Assembly (NCBI GenBank): GCA_029931535.1
Contig: JAQPZY010001250.1
Span: 744,001-808,000, forward strand
Source: Margaritifera margaritifera
Lineage: Eukaryota > Mollusca > Bivalvia > Unionida > Margaritiferidae
Reading direction: 5' to 3'
Length of the DNA stretch: 64,000 bases
The notes under the pieces: model-generated
What the model saw: the letters and a program-made list of their open reading frames with translations, nothing else
Database searches by the model: none
What the model was told of the DNA's origin: nothing
Shown: positions 46,691 to 58,500 of the stretch, piece after piece
How positions within the stretch are numbered: the stretch's first letter is position 1
Layout: each line of letters opens with the position of its first letter
Position numbers and translations under genes: made by a program

Positions 46691-48001
46691 TTTGTACGTC
46701 GTCCTCAAGGGGTATACGTCGTTGATATGAACGCATGTCATCACATTATGACATTATGCAATGTTTTACATTATGACCTAATCTAACTCGCCCGACACAT
46801 AATTGTGCGTCATGGATTAAATTATGAATGGAGCTGAGTAAAGAATAAAAAATAAGATTTATTTGAATATTATATCTTTTCCCTATACTTATGTTGAGAG
46901 ATCTGGTAATTGATACTAGTACATTATTAGGGTACATGATAAACAGATTATTGCATGCTTACTGTCCGATATCTCAGATGGACTTATTGTTTTGGAGTAG
47001 CTGACACAAAAGCTCGTGGAACGCATGCTAAAACAATTCGTCCACCATATATATGAAACAGTATACATATAATGACCTTTAAATATGTATTCTTACACGG
47101 TATATTAGTTACTGTATTCACGTAGTTCACTGAGCACCTCATCTCTTCTCACCAGTTTTGGATTTTCATCGCATATCAACTGTACAGGAGAATGATACTC
47201 ATATTTATTTAATCACATGAATGCTTAAATATGTATAACGTATCATTGTGTGTTCATGGTATACCATAAGGAGACTTGAGTGGTATCAAGTTTGTGTCTA
47301 TTACCTTGTAACTTGTCACCAAATCTGGGTGAGAGAAGACCGCCAAAACGCAACAGGCGCCTTATTATCGAAATTCGTTCAGCAATAAACTCATGATCGA
47401 GCTTAAAGTGTGAGCATTTTAACACTTTGTACCTTGATTAATGCTGTAAATTCACTATTATTTTGTGAGATACCAATTTTCGTGGATATAGTGGTTGCTA
47501 AAACACATGAATTTAAGGACCCAACGAACCATGATTCTACCGTGGAAACAACTTGAACCCTACCAAATCCAAGAAATTAAATATCAAGGAAATGTAATTT
47601 TTCTCCAAAGCACGAAAATTTGATACCTACGAAAATAAATAACTTTGCAGCAACTAAGTTAGAATTATAAAACTTTCTGGAATTTCTTGGCTCTTCATCC
47701 ACAAGAATACAAAGTTTCAATGATGTAGATGTATTCCAAGTATTAGATACGTTCTGTTAGTTTTGTGATCAAAATCTTTCGAGAATACAGGGCCAAAGGT
47801 GTCCAGTGTGGTTGTCCTATAAACTTACAAGAAATCATCACGTTAACGTTGTAATGAGGGCGCGGACCTAGTGAGAATTTGATAGAAATGTATAAACTAT
47901 TGGACCAATGAGTAATTTTTAGAAAGTTTATGGCATCTTTGTTTTTCTAACCAATGCAATTAAACATTAGATTTGAAGGGTTACTTATTGAATTTAAACC
48001 G

Positions 48002-48390
48002 TCGTTTTCAAACTCACAGCCTGAATCTACAAATAATATGACAATATCATCAATAAGAATGGGGATTCCATAGCCCCATATTGCCCCTATGAGTACTCAA
48101 AGCTTGAATCTACAAATCTATGACATTCGCATCAATAAGAATGGGGATTCCATAGCCCCATATTGCCCCTATGAGTACTAAAAGCTTGTATCTACAATGC
48201 TTTGAAAATCGCATCAATAAGAATGGGGATTCTATAGCCCCATATTACCCCGATGAGTACTCAAAGCTTGAATCGACAAATCTATGACAATCACATCAAT
48301 GAGAATGGGGATTCCATAGCCCCATATTGCTCCTATGAGTACTCAAAGCTTGAATCTACAATGCTATTAAAATCGCATCAATGAGAATGG
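48002..48390. repeat. 82-bp minisatellite, 4 full units, block B only
   Basis: The unit contains 'agaatggggattccatagcc', 'ccatattgcccctatgagta' and 'ctcaaagcttgaatctacaa'. Unit starts are at 48056, 48138, 48220 and 48302, exactly 82 bp apart. Block A has one unit at 27357-27438, directly before the 887-bp element. It is the one clear array that expanded in B instead of A. Confidence 0.93.
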
Positions 48391-48427
48391 AAATTTGTCT
48401 CTTAATTATTTGGAAAAATTATAGACC

Positions 48428-48530
48428 CAGTGGTTCCCAAACCCCGGGTCTCGACCCTGTACTGGTACTGCATTTTGGGTCGCAAAAGATGTTATTTAGG
48501 GTCGCGATCAAAAGAGTTTGGGAACCACTG
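48428..48530. mobile_element. hAT (Charlie-type) MITE, 103 bp
   Basis: Ends are 'cagtggttcccaaacc' and 'gtttgggaaccactg', near-perfect 15-bp inverted repeats of the type seen in hAT-Charlie elements. Flanks 'atagaccc' and 'ctagaccc' form a 7/8 target duplication if the right boundary includes two extra bases. Block A at 28370-28395 has one copy ('gatagacacacggccc') and no element. Confidence 0.85.
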
Positions 48531-48810
48531 CGCTAGACCCTTTTCAAAAGTTCAGTAATGTAGATCTTGTACGAGATGATAGAGTTACTGGGAAGCATGG
48601 GTTGAAGATGGAAAGGACGGATTTTTTTTATAATGTGCAAGTGCACACATGTTTAAATAACCGACTATGGACTTTTCTAACACGGGCTACACGACACCGA
48701 CTGTAACTGACGACTTAATATACACATTCGGTAGCCCTTGTCATAAAACTTATCTTCCCTACAGTAATTGCGTTGTAACAACTTTGTAATCATTGTCATC
48801 TATTGAATTT

Positions 48811-48842
48811 TTTTTTTTTTTTTTTTGGGGGGGGGGGGAGGA
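48811..48842. repeat. Poly-T to poly-G tract
   Basis: About 18 T run straight into about 12 G. It has the same arrangement as the tract at 43.86 kb. Confidence 0.9.
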
Positions 48843-49019
48843 GGTCTAGTACGCATTTTAAGCTCTCAATAATACCTTTCTATTTTAGCCAAGAAATGCT
48901 TTTTGATTTTTAAAATAAAGAATATATCAAATAAATAGAAAATTCTGATTTCTTTCAGGAAGGTTATGGGCGAACTTGACGTTGCCTGACTGGTTTTTAT
49001 ACGCCCGCCATGCGGTAGA

Positions 49020-49740
49020 GCATATCATGTTGTGATTGTGTCCTTCCGTCTGTACCCTATTTCGTTTCCGCATAAAATTCGAGTTTCTCGCAATCTATCG
49101 TTACCAACTTTTGTTAGTGATTAGCATTTGGGGCAAGGAAGAAACCTATCGATTTCGGCACAAAAGGTCAAAGGTTATGGTCACAGGGAATGACAGAAAT
49201 AAAACTGTTTCCACACAATAAATTTAACTTGTTTTTTACTTATCTTGACCAAAGTTTGTATAAGGCTCAAACTAAAATCATCCAGACTACTTTTCATTTG
49301 GGGGTTAATAGGTCAACGGTCAAGGTCACAGTGACTCTAATAATAAAAATGGTTTCCGAATGATATAATGATTTCTCGATTACCTACTTTGAACAATTTT
49401 GTGGATGGCTTGCATTCAACTCTTTCTTTTTGGGTAAATCGGTCAGAGGTCAAGGTCACATGGACTAAAAAACGGAAAAAAAACCAATTTCCACAGAGCG
49501 ACTTAAGTTTTGTAACACATGACTATACTTTGTAGATTGCTTGCATTTGATATAAAGAAGACACCTACTGATTTGGGGATTAAAAGAAGACACCTACTGA
49601 TTTGGGGGCTAAAAGGTCAAAGGTCAAGGTTAACTTTTGTTTTGATTGCATTTGAGGCAAGGAAGAAACCTGTTGATTTGGGGTCAAGAGGTCAAAAGTC
49701 AAGGTCACAGCGACAGTAAAATAGTTATTGAAATAAAAAA
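49020..49740. repeat. Degenerate ~145-bp tandem array (block B)
   Basis: Paralogue of 28600-29360. 'tttgtggatggcttgcattc'-type phrases recur near 49087, 49240, 49395 and 49528, with 'ggtcaaaggtcaaggt' strings between. A short 46-bp direct repeat ('gaagacacctactgatttgg') is at 49556-49605. Confidence 0.75.
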
Positions 49741-49805
49741 AAGGTGTAATAATATTATTTACTATATGGCTGTCATATAATGTACCGTTTACTGTACTCT
49801 TGTTT

Positions 49806-50177
49806 CTCGTTAAAAGTGAAATGATTATGTCTTATAAGAATATGTGCATTTGACATATTAATTTAAAAAAAATTCTAGTTAGCGGAAACATAGGATATTT
49901 GTGTATGAAAGACTGAAAACATAATTAGGCGACAAGTTATAGCTTTTGAATGAGAAATTACTCAAAACCACCGCTCACAATCCAATAACCCTTTGACATT
50001 TTGCGACCGTTCGCAAATTGCTGATGGATCACACGTGTTAGTGACGAACGGGTCTATTTTATTTAATTTAGAGGACAAGGCGAAATACAAAGCTTTAATT
50101 AGTCATATAACGTGTTGCTATTCACTCCTTCCATGTTCCATACATGACAATGGATTCTGTTGACAGACCTTTCGTGG
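49806..50177. other. Spacer, no gene recognised
   Basis: AT-rich sequence between block B and the palindromic repeat. Confidence 0.4.
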
Positions 50178-50367
50178 ATTAAAAGCTTGCTCAAATTATC
50201 CAGGGCAAACATATATCCCAATAGTAAGTAACGGCCATTGGGAGATATGATAGTAAGAAACGGGCATTGGGAATATGATAGTAAGAAACGGGCATTGGGA
50301 GATATGATAGTAAGAAACGGGCATTGGGAGATATATTTGCCCTGGATAGTTTGAGTAACCTTTTAAT
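50178..50367. mobile_element. 43-bp inverted repeat enclosing a 29-bp tandem repeat
   Basis: Arms 50178-50220 and 50325-50367 are complementary at about 37 of 43 positions ('attaaaagcttgctcaaatt...' against '...gtttgagtaaccttttaat'). The 104-bp interior is 3.5 units of 'agtaagaaacgggcattggg' plus 'agatatgat'. A tandem repeat held between inverted arms is typical of fold-back elements. Confidence 0.75.
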
Positions 50368-50439
50368 CCTGTCATTTTCAGCTCTACTAGTCAGAGACTA
50401 CAAGAGCTTATGGGATGGTCCGTCGTCCGTCCGTTAGCA

Positions 50440-51785
50440 CAAGTTTGTTTTCGCTACTCCTCCTAAACTACTTGGAGGATTGCCATGAAACTTTACAGAC
50501 ACATTCATCCCAAGATCTAGTTGGTCTTAAATGAAAATGGTGCTGCTCAGACATCCAATATGGCCGCCATGGTGGCCATCTTAAAATTTGTGTTATTGCT
50601 ACTCCTCCTGAATATATGGCCATATCAACACTGGGTTTTAAATAAAATACTTCATATGATGTCTGGTTGGTCTTAAGTGAAAATGGTGCCAATCGACATC
50701 CACTATGGCCGCCATAACGTACATCTTGAAAATCTTGCTATTGTTACTACTCCTACATGGATGGTCATATCAATATGGGGTTTTCACTAAAATACTTCTT
50801 ATGATGTCTAGTTGGTCTAAATTAAAATGGTACCGATCTAAAGTCCAACATGGCCGCGACGACAGTCATCTTGAAAATAATGTTATCACTACTACTCCTG
50901 AATGGATCGTCATATCAACATGGGGTTTTCACTAAAAGACTTTTGATGATGTCTGTTAGACCTACTAAATGAAAATTGTACCGATCTGACATCCAATATG
51001 TGCGCTACAGCGGCCATCTTGAGAAACTTTTTATTCCTACTCCTCCTACATGGATGGTCATATTAGCATGGGGTTTTCACTAAAAGACTTCTTATGATGT
51101 CTAGCTGGTCCTAAATAAAAATCGTGACGATCTGACATCCAATATGGCCATCATGGCAGCCATCGTAAAAATCTCAGCTCTACCTGAACAGAAAGTCATA
51201 TTCACGTGGGGTTTTCACCGGAAGACTTCTTATGATGTCCAGTTGGTCTTAAATGAAAATGGTGCCAATCTCACACCCAATATGGCCGCCACACAGCGGC
51301 CTTCTTGAAAATCTTGTTATCGCTGCTCCTTCTGAATGGATGGTTGTATCAACATGAGGTTTTCACTAGAAGATTTCTTATGATGTCTAGTTGGTCTTAA
51401 ATGAAAATGGTGCCGATCTGAAGTTTAATATGGCCACCACAGCATCCATCTTGAAAATCTTCTTATTGCTACTCCTGAATGGAAAATCATATCTTGAAAA
51501 TATTGTTATTTCTACTCCTCCCAAAATGGATGGCTATATCAACATGGAGTTTTCACCAATGGATTTCTATTGATACCTAGTTGGTCCTAAATGAAAATGG
51601 TGCCAGTCGCACATCCAATATGGCTGCCACAACGATTGTCTTCAAAATCTTGTTGTCACTACTCCCCCTGAGTGAATGATCATTATGACATGGAGTTTTC
51701 ACCCAAACACTTCTTATACTTTGTATGAAATGAAAATGGTGCCAAGCTGACATCCAATATGTGCTCCAGGAGCTAATTTGAAATT
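50440..51785. repeat. Degenerate ~145-bp tandem array, about 9 units
   Basis: 'ccaatatggccgccatggtg' or variants recur at about 50567, 50702, 50847, 50994, 51141, 51278, 51425, 51616 and 51757, mostly 135-147 bp apart. The rest of each unit holds 'atcaacatggggttttcact' and 'cttatgatgtctagttggtc'. Several short ORFs are translations of the array and overlap it in different frames. Confidence 0.88.
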
Positions 51786-52462
51786 TTCTTTTTATCGTTG
51801 AAGAATATCAGAGATAGTTTCAACACTCGACAGTTAAAAGGAAGACATTGTCTTTTCTTGAAATCCTGGAAATTCTTTATGCCAAGTACGGTGTCAGTCT
51901 CTTCGAGGGACTCATGTTTATTATTCCTGAGAAATTATAGATATTTCCAAGCGATTCATTTATTGTTTCATTCAGTTAAAGGAGGCTGTAAAAGGATTTT
52001 TTTTTATTTGAAACCGGATATTTTAAGTTGTAGAAAGTAAAAGTAAAGCAATCATGATAAGAATAATTAGAATCCTTATTTGGAGGACACAATTTATGAG
52101 CTATAGATATTGAGGACACAATTTGTGAGCTAGAGATATTGAGGATAGACATGTTCACATATTACTTACTTGAGACAAACTTCTCCAACATTGTAGTTAA
52201 AGTCATTTGGATGAATACATACTAAATTTAATAAATACATACCTTAACAAGATTAAGAAAGCAGGAATTGAACAAGCCACATAACATGATGACTATGGCT
52301 TAAATTGCTTTTGATTAATAGTATTATATTTGGATCTTTTGTTTTTTTTACAAAACTTGAATTTTACTTTAAAAACAAAATGTGTCCAATTAAAGATCAA
52401 CTCAAGTGTCACATTTTCGGGTCAGTTATTCTCTCGTGTGATTTAAATGTTATACGCATTAT
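51786..52462. other. Spacer, no gene recognised
   Basis: A 30-bp direct repeat ('attgaggacacaatttgtga' type) occurs at about 52085-52142. An open frame of 80 codons (51798-52040) has no recognised domain. Confidence 0.4.
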
Positions 52463-52469
52463 ATCTATA

Positions 52470-52528
<59 letters not shown>

Positions 52529-52540
52529 ATATATATTTGC
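52463..52540. repeat. (AT)n microsatellite
   Basis: AT repeats with two TTA or CTA interruptions. Confidence 0.96.
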
Positions 52541-52910
52541 ATTCTTTAGTGTTCATCATAACATTGAAACCTTACATGCAAATTATCAAATAAATACGTG
52601 GTGCAGTCAGATTTCGTGCTTACCTCCTATCTCCACCACGTGCAAGTTCATTGTCATCAGTCACACCGATTCTGATAAAGTTTTCTGAGTTTGACGAAGT
52701 TTTCAGTTGATCAGCTTCTTATTTTTATTTATAAGCAGATGTACAAGCATATTATCATAGATACCAGCCTTAATTTTTAACACCAAAACCCCCCGTAAAT
52801 TAGTAAAGCCTTAAAACGTTAATATTATTCACGAGTTTCCAGATAGAAAGAGCAAATTTTGTTAGTGTGTGCTTGTGAAATAGGGAAAGTGCTTATGTGA
52901 CTTGCGTGCG

Positions 52911-52982
<72 letters not shown>
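52911..52982. repeat. (GA)n microsatellite
   Basis: About 36 uninterrupted GA repeats; the reverse frames read Ser-Leu. Confidence 0.98.
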
Positions 52983-52986
<4 letters not shown>

Positions 52987-53830
52987 TAATTTTGAGAGAA
53001 CATTTGTGTGTGTGTCTATGAGTAAGTGTGAGTGCAAAACATCAAGAAAGCTGTTCGATTTTTTTTAAACATTTAATGAAAAATGAGCTGCACAACATAA
53101 ATTTCTTCTGAATACTGTTGTGTCGGTCTTCGTTGGCATTTGGCAAAGTATCAGAAACGAGGCCACATGCCTGGTTTTTAAAGCTCGGATATTTAACGAA
53201 AAAAAATAAGAAAAAGAAAAAATATCTATTTATCTTTTATACAAACAAATTGCATCAATCACGATTAGATAATAAGCAGATAAACATAATCTTTCTTATT
53301 TGACTTATCTACAAGCGTTTTGTTGTTAAAAATTTACCTTCAAAGTTGATCTTTCTTTAATGTGTAAAGTCTTAGCCCGGTTGTCGACCCTAATCCAAGT
53401 CGACGCGCGTGTCAAGTATTGTTTTCACCTCGCATGCCATTGGAGCATTTCCGGGTCATTAACTCACCGATAAGCCTACTACATTATTTGCTAATCGTAA
53501 ATAATCTGGCCCAACATGTGTCAGGTGTGTGTTTTACTTAATGTATGATCACATGATATTTCTGGGCCATAAATATGATCGTTTTATGGAATTTTGCACT
53601 TAAAATACATTTCCAAGTTTCTATTGAGTTTCGGTTACTGGGGCTTTTATTTGGTGGCAAATTCTAATTTGGGACCGAAAATTTGTTTCGGTTTTCAGAG
53701 TAAAGGGGTCTCGGTTTACTAGAAAAATAAACGATAATATTAAAGAAGGAATAATTCGGGACCAAATTTGTTTTCGATCGTGAGGGGATTTCGGTATATC
53801 AGGGGTTTCGTTTTTTTTTAGTAGTTCCCC

Positions 53831-53885
<55 letters not shown>

Positions 53886-54114
53886 TTTTAAGAGGTTTTT
53901 GGTTTACCGAGGTTCCGAAGTTTCACCTAAAATTATTAGTTATGTCCCTATTAGTTATAGCGTAATGTAATGTGTGTATTAATGAGTACCTACTTCACGT
54001 TGTATTAATATAATTATCTTGTTTCTGTTGACATTTATACTTTAAGTCTTTTAAGCTAATTTTGTTTCAACACAAGCATGTTTGCTTTATGCAAACTTAC
54101 ATGATTTGATATGC
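52983..54114. other. Spacer with degenerate 'tttcggttt' phrases and (AT)n
   Basis: Variants of 'tttcggtttac', 'gggaccgaaaatttg' and 'ggtctcggtttact' recur at 53630-53930, flanking an (AT)n tract at 53835-53883. This may be one old repeat element broken by the microsatellite. No gene. Confidence 0.45.
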
Positions 54115-54178
54115 GACATCAGATCAGGATCTATGTTGTTTACAGTTGGACCCGAGTTATACGCGAGTATAGACGGTA
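54115..54178. mobile_element. Double-hairpin MITE, partial copy 4
   Basis: Only one end remains: 'agatcaggatctatgttgtt' through 'atacgcgagtatagacggta'. It matches the right end of copies 1 and 2. Confidence 0.75.
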
Positions 54179-54337
54179 GTTTTTATCCTCAAAATTGCTA
54201 ACAATTAAAGTATAACAAAGTAGTTGAGATTGACAAAAAAGTAACAAAATAAAGAGCTCAAGTGACAGCTTTAATACCTGATTTTTGTTAGAGAATAATA
54301 CAGATGATAACCTTTAACATATATTAGTAAAATAGAC

Positions 54338-54557
54338 TACCGTTTATACTCGCGTATAACCTGATATCAACAGCAAATTGCATAGACCCAGATCTGCCGG
54401 CGCATAATGTGCTGGCAGATCTGGGTCTATGCAGTTTGTAAGGACTAATCAGTAGAACAAACAGCATAGACCCTGATCTGCCAGCGCATTATACGACGGC
54501 AGATCAGGGTCTATGTTGTTTGCATTTGGACTCGGTATATACGCGATACATACGGTA
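54338..54557. mobile_element. Double-hairpin MITE, copy 3 (opposite orientation)
   Basis: This 220-bp element has ends 'taccgtttatactcgcgtat' and '...cgatacatacggta'. The CCCAGATC hairpin comes first (54383-54433) and the CCCTGATC hairpin second (54466-54517), the reverse of copy 1, so it is inserted the other way round. Both hairpins are nearly perfect. Confidence 0.9.
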
Positions 54558-54639
54558 CATAAAAATTTAGAAAAGACTAAACCACAACAAATACAAGGGC
54601 CATTCTGTGATAACATTATGGTTTTTAAGTTTTTTTGTT

Positions 54640-55224
54640 GTTTTTTTAATAAAAACCAGTGCAAAATAGATATGAATATTATGGCTGCTAATACAGAATT
54701 TTGTGGACCTATTGATACTCTAATTAAAGGATATTTTTCCTGAGCTCTATCTTCAGAGACACGGTGTAAAAGTTAAAAGTCAATACCTTTAGATGGTCCA
54801 TAGTGTTATACAAGAGATATAGCTAATAGAGTAATAATCAATTTGTATTTAGATGAAGAAAAAAAAACTATTATAATTTCTCCTAACAAAATAGAATCAG
54901 AAATGACAATGACAAAATCTTTATTACACTCAAGTTGCAATACGCAACATATGAGGTAAAAATATTAGTATCTCACTTTGCATGCGTGTACATCAACCAT
55001 GGACGATATAATGTTTTTAACAGAAGATCCAATTTAATTCAGATTGACAGCAATATCATAATCAATACTCAATGGAATACGAGCAATTACAAACTTACAC
55101 ACATCTCTTCAGATCGCAATACATGAATATTGATATAATTGGAAAGAAAGGATATAAATTTCGATAAATGGAACACAAATTAATCTGTTGTAAACTCATT
55201 ACTGGACAATGATCAACCTATGGT
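54640..55224 (+). other. Degenerate coding-like stretch, unassigned
   Basis: Several frames hold plausible peptide runs, such as MNIMAANTEFCGPIDTLIKG near 54673 and INLYLDEEKKTIIISPNKIE near 54840, broken by stops. No family recognised. It could be the remains of an ORF that the minus-strand LINE at 55225 interrupted. Confidence 0.25.
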
Positions 55225-57188
55225 ACTTTTCTTGTCCTGAAAATTGGAAAGAACAACATACGCATCGAGTAAAGATGATTAGAAATTAATGAAATTTTGA
55301 TAATATCAATCATTTTAGTGAGTTTTATTAAAACGACAACTTTCTCAGAATTCAATAATTCTTTAAACTTTAGCACATTTGGTCTGATATGGAAGAGTTT
55401 GGTTAGTAGTTGCTTTCTTTGTTCACGGAAAAGCTGCATTCAAGGAGATAATAAAATTCATTACCCACGCAATTTTGCACGCAAAATCTACAAAATCTTT
55501 CCTTTCTAGGCAAATTTTCCCATCTTTTCTTCGCTATAGGTTTCAGTGATTACATGTTCTAAATTATATTATGTTTGCTTTATATCTTTTTATAAGTCTT
55601 TTAATACATAATATTCTAGTTTTAATTCCGTTTTAAAAATTCTATATGTATCGGATGGTTCGTATGTCTGTATAAATTGATCAATAAGTCTTTTCTTACA
55701 GATTGTATATAACCAGGATTTATTTGGAATATTTTGATTAACCCAAAAAAACTGAAACCCAGTTTCCGATAAGATGTTATGAATGTTTTCTATCCATTTA
55801 CTTCTGCCTAGACCATTATTATAATAATATTAATATTATAATATTATAATAGCCTCAGCTACATGATTATAATACAGTTTGTTTTGTTTACCATTATTGA
55901 TATTTATCCAATAGCCAAACGATCTCCTTTTTATTTGTAAATATAGAGGGGTTCAACCAAGCTCACCATAAAGCATATACGTGGGGGAGGGGATTTTTCT
56001 TTAATTTTTAGCACAGATCTTACAAATTTGAAATGAACCCGTTTCAATCATATATGATTGTTCAAAACCCCAGATCTCAGATGCGTATGTAAGAACTGAA
56101 ACTATTATCATATAAAAAGTGTAAGCTGACAGTCAACAGGCAAATTAGGATTTAATAATCTTTTCTTGACTAATTAGATTCGTAATTCCCAATAAGTATC
56201 TACCATTCGTCACAAGGATCAATCCTAAATATTTATAATTTCTGATATTTCAAGTACCGAATCTCCTAATTTGAACTTCAAATTTGTTTTCTTCTACATT
56301 TGCCAAAAATCATAACTTTGGTTTTTTGCTTGTGTTAATCATAAGCTTATATTTTTGGCAGTAATTACCGAGTACATCAAGATTATTTGGAAAGTCTCTT
56401 AGATTATCTGAAAATACAACCGTATCGTCTGCATAGAGTAAAACAAATAGTTCAAAATGTCTTACTATATCTCGATCCAGTAAATCAACTGTAATGCCAT
56501 TACAAATTCGAGTTAAAAAAGTGATTCTCGATGTCATTTAGATCCAGGAAATCAGCTGTAATGCCATTACAATTCTAATTCCAAAAGTGATTCTCGATGG
56601 CATTTAGATCCAGTAAATCAACTTTAATGCCATTACAAATTCGAGTTCAAAAACTGATTCTCGATGTCATTTCGATCCAGTAAATCAACTGTAATGCCAT
56701 TACAATTCGAATTCAAAAAGTGATTCTCGATGTCATTTAAATACGGGGCAAAGAATAAGGAAAATATTTTCGCTTTGCCTAACTACTTGATTGTATGTGA
56801 ATATCCCTGATTTCTTTCCATTGCGGAAAACATAAGACGTCACATTCATACACATGTTCATTATTACCTTGAGAATTTTCCCATTTATAACAGTATTGAT
56901 TAATTTTCTCCATAAACCCTATCGAAATCCTGAGAGAAATCGACAAAAGTACAAAACAATGTTGTATGCCTTCTATTTAAATGTTTTATTAAGGAATTTA
57001 AGACAAAAATTGTATCAGTTGTGGAATATTCTTGAATTCTTTACGAAAGCCTGCCTTTGCCTCAGGGAGTAAATTGTTTTCTTCTAGAAAAAACGAAATT
57101 CTATAGTTAAGAAGAGCAGTAAAGGCCATATTAAGGCAAGTCAGTAAAGTAATAGGCCTGTAATTGTTAGGGCCTGATTTATCTCGTT

Positions 57189-57190
<2 letters not shown>
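55225..57190 (-). mobile_element. CR1-like LINE, minus strand, broken RT ORF
   Basis: Read on the minus strand from 57190: DKSGPNNYRPITLLTCLNMA, then LLNYRISFFLEENNLLPEAK, then QAGFRKEF-type sequence, then ELFVLLYADDTVVFSDNLRD (catalytic YADD, near 56420), then NNLDVLGNYCQKYKLMINTS, and a C-terminal LFHIRPNVLKFKELLNSEK near 55370 ending about 55225. Frame breaks and a four-unit tandem repeat (56474-56739) upstream of the YADD box show it is dead. The 5' end abuts a long (AT)n tract. Confidence 0.82.
56474..56739 (-). repeat. 66/67-bp tandem repeat, 4 units, inside LINE ORF
   Basis: Units are 67, 66, 67 and 66 bp, each with 'gatccagtaaatcaactgta' and 'atgccattacaa'. Units 1 and 3 share 'aaattcgagtt' while 2 and 4 share 'aattc(t/g)aatt', so a 133-bp dimer was itself duplicated. 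On the minus strand the unit codes 'ICNGITVDLLD', part of the polymerase. Confidence 0.9.

Positions 57191-57254
<64 letters not shown>
57191..57254. repeat. (AT)n microsatellite
   Basis: About 32 AT repeats at the 5' boundary of the minus-strand LINE. Confidence 0.97.
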
Positions 57255-57258
<4 letters not shown>

Positions 57259-57379
57259 ATTGTGCCTTCTTTCTTTCTTCTATTGTTTATCCTTTGTTTG
57301 TCTATTTCCCCGTCATTTAAACAGTAGGAATTAATTGTCTGTCTAGTTTATTAACAGCCACAGATTTAAGGTCTATAAC

Positions 57380-58500
57380 AAATTCATGTGCCAAATAACA
57401 TCTCCTGGTATTAATAAGAAAATTGGAACAAATACTTTGGATTATGTAGACTGCCCAGATAACATATTAAACAAGGACTCTAATAATCCACTAGCCAGAG
57501 AGTTTGGAATAATCAGATTAGAAGCTACTATAACAAGATATAAAAATGGCAACATACATTTTCCAATTAAACAGGGAAATAATAACAGATGGAATATTCA
57601 ATTAAGCAAATATCCAGAGACAGTTGTCTAGATTAGTGAATAATATGCAAAACAATTGCATTATCTATAATAATCTATAAAAGTTGCGAAATATTGTATT
57701 CTGGGATAATCTACAAACCTAAAATTACCGGATTAGAATCTAAAGTAAAGGAAGATGTCCAGCAGAGTAAAACAATTAATTCCTGTTAGTCTGCACTTTC
57801 TTTTAATGGATTATCATTAAATTATGTAGAGTTCGCATAATTAGAAGATAAAAAGTTAAATATTGTACAAAAATGTGGTGGAAAGCTAGATGCGACTTTT
57901 ATAACAAGAAATGGATCTATCTACTCTATCTGCAAAGATTTTATTTCCCATCAAGGACTAATAGATACTATGTTTATAAATCAGACACTTTTACAGTTAA
58001 AAAGGATAAAACATTTTACCACTGTTTAATATTGTACAGACTGAACAAGAAATAAAATGTATACTGATTATTAGGAAAAGAATGGAGGAGTTAGAAAACA
58101 TTGAACAAGAGTTAAATGAGAGAGACGGTAATCATAGTTTTAGAGAGAATGCACGAAAAGATTTAGAATTATCTCAAAATATATTGAATACTGTAAGCAT
58201 GAACCCTTGATAAAAAAAAAAACATAATTGGTAACAAAAACTTTTAAAACATACTGAAAAACGTTGGCAGCTAGAGAGTTTACAATATTAGCATTTGAAG
58301 TTAGTCAAAAATGCACCAGCGTTTTATATGCAAATGGATCGGTTTATTTTGCAGTTCCATTTTTAAAGAAGTGTTTGAATAGTATCAAAAATAATAGAGG
58401 GTTAATGTCTGTAGAGTATCAAAACTACACAAAAACTAAGACACATAGAGTCTATTTCCTAACAAGAGATTTTTTGGATAAAGAAATATAAAATATATTT
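57380..58500 (+). other. Degenerate coding-like stretch, unassigned
   Basis: Three + strand open pieces: 57386-57631 (81 codons, with NKKIGTNTLDYVDCPDNILN), 57873-58055 (60 codons) and 58264-58491 (75 codons, with PFLKKCLNSIKNNRG). They lie in one 1.1-kb stretch of Lys/Asn-rich coding-like sequence. Probably an old mobile-element or viral ORF. No catalytic motif was seen. Confidence 0.3.

Larger units (their letters stand above)
35130..49805 (+). repeat. Segmental duplication, block B (paralogue of 2860-30320)
   Basis: Collinear with block A as listed there. Block B has single units where A has the 250-bp, 30-bp, 48-bp and 39-bp arrays. It has its own additions: a LINE piece, TTTA tract and inverted repeat (38.8-42.0 kb), a double-hairpin MITE (42.19 kb), a poly-T/poly-G tract (43.86 kb), the 82-bp array (48.0-48.4 kb) and a hAT MITE (48.43 kb). 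Confidence 0.85.

Noticed and set aside
50705..51573. Several short forward ORFs with 'ILKILLLLLL' peptides
   Set aside because: They are frames of the ~145-bp array, change register from unit to unit and show no gene structure.
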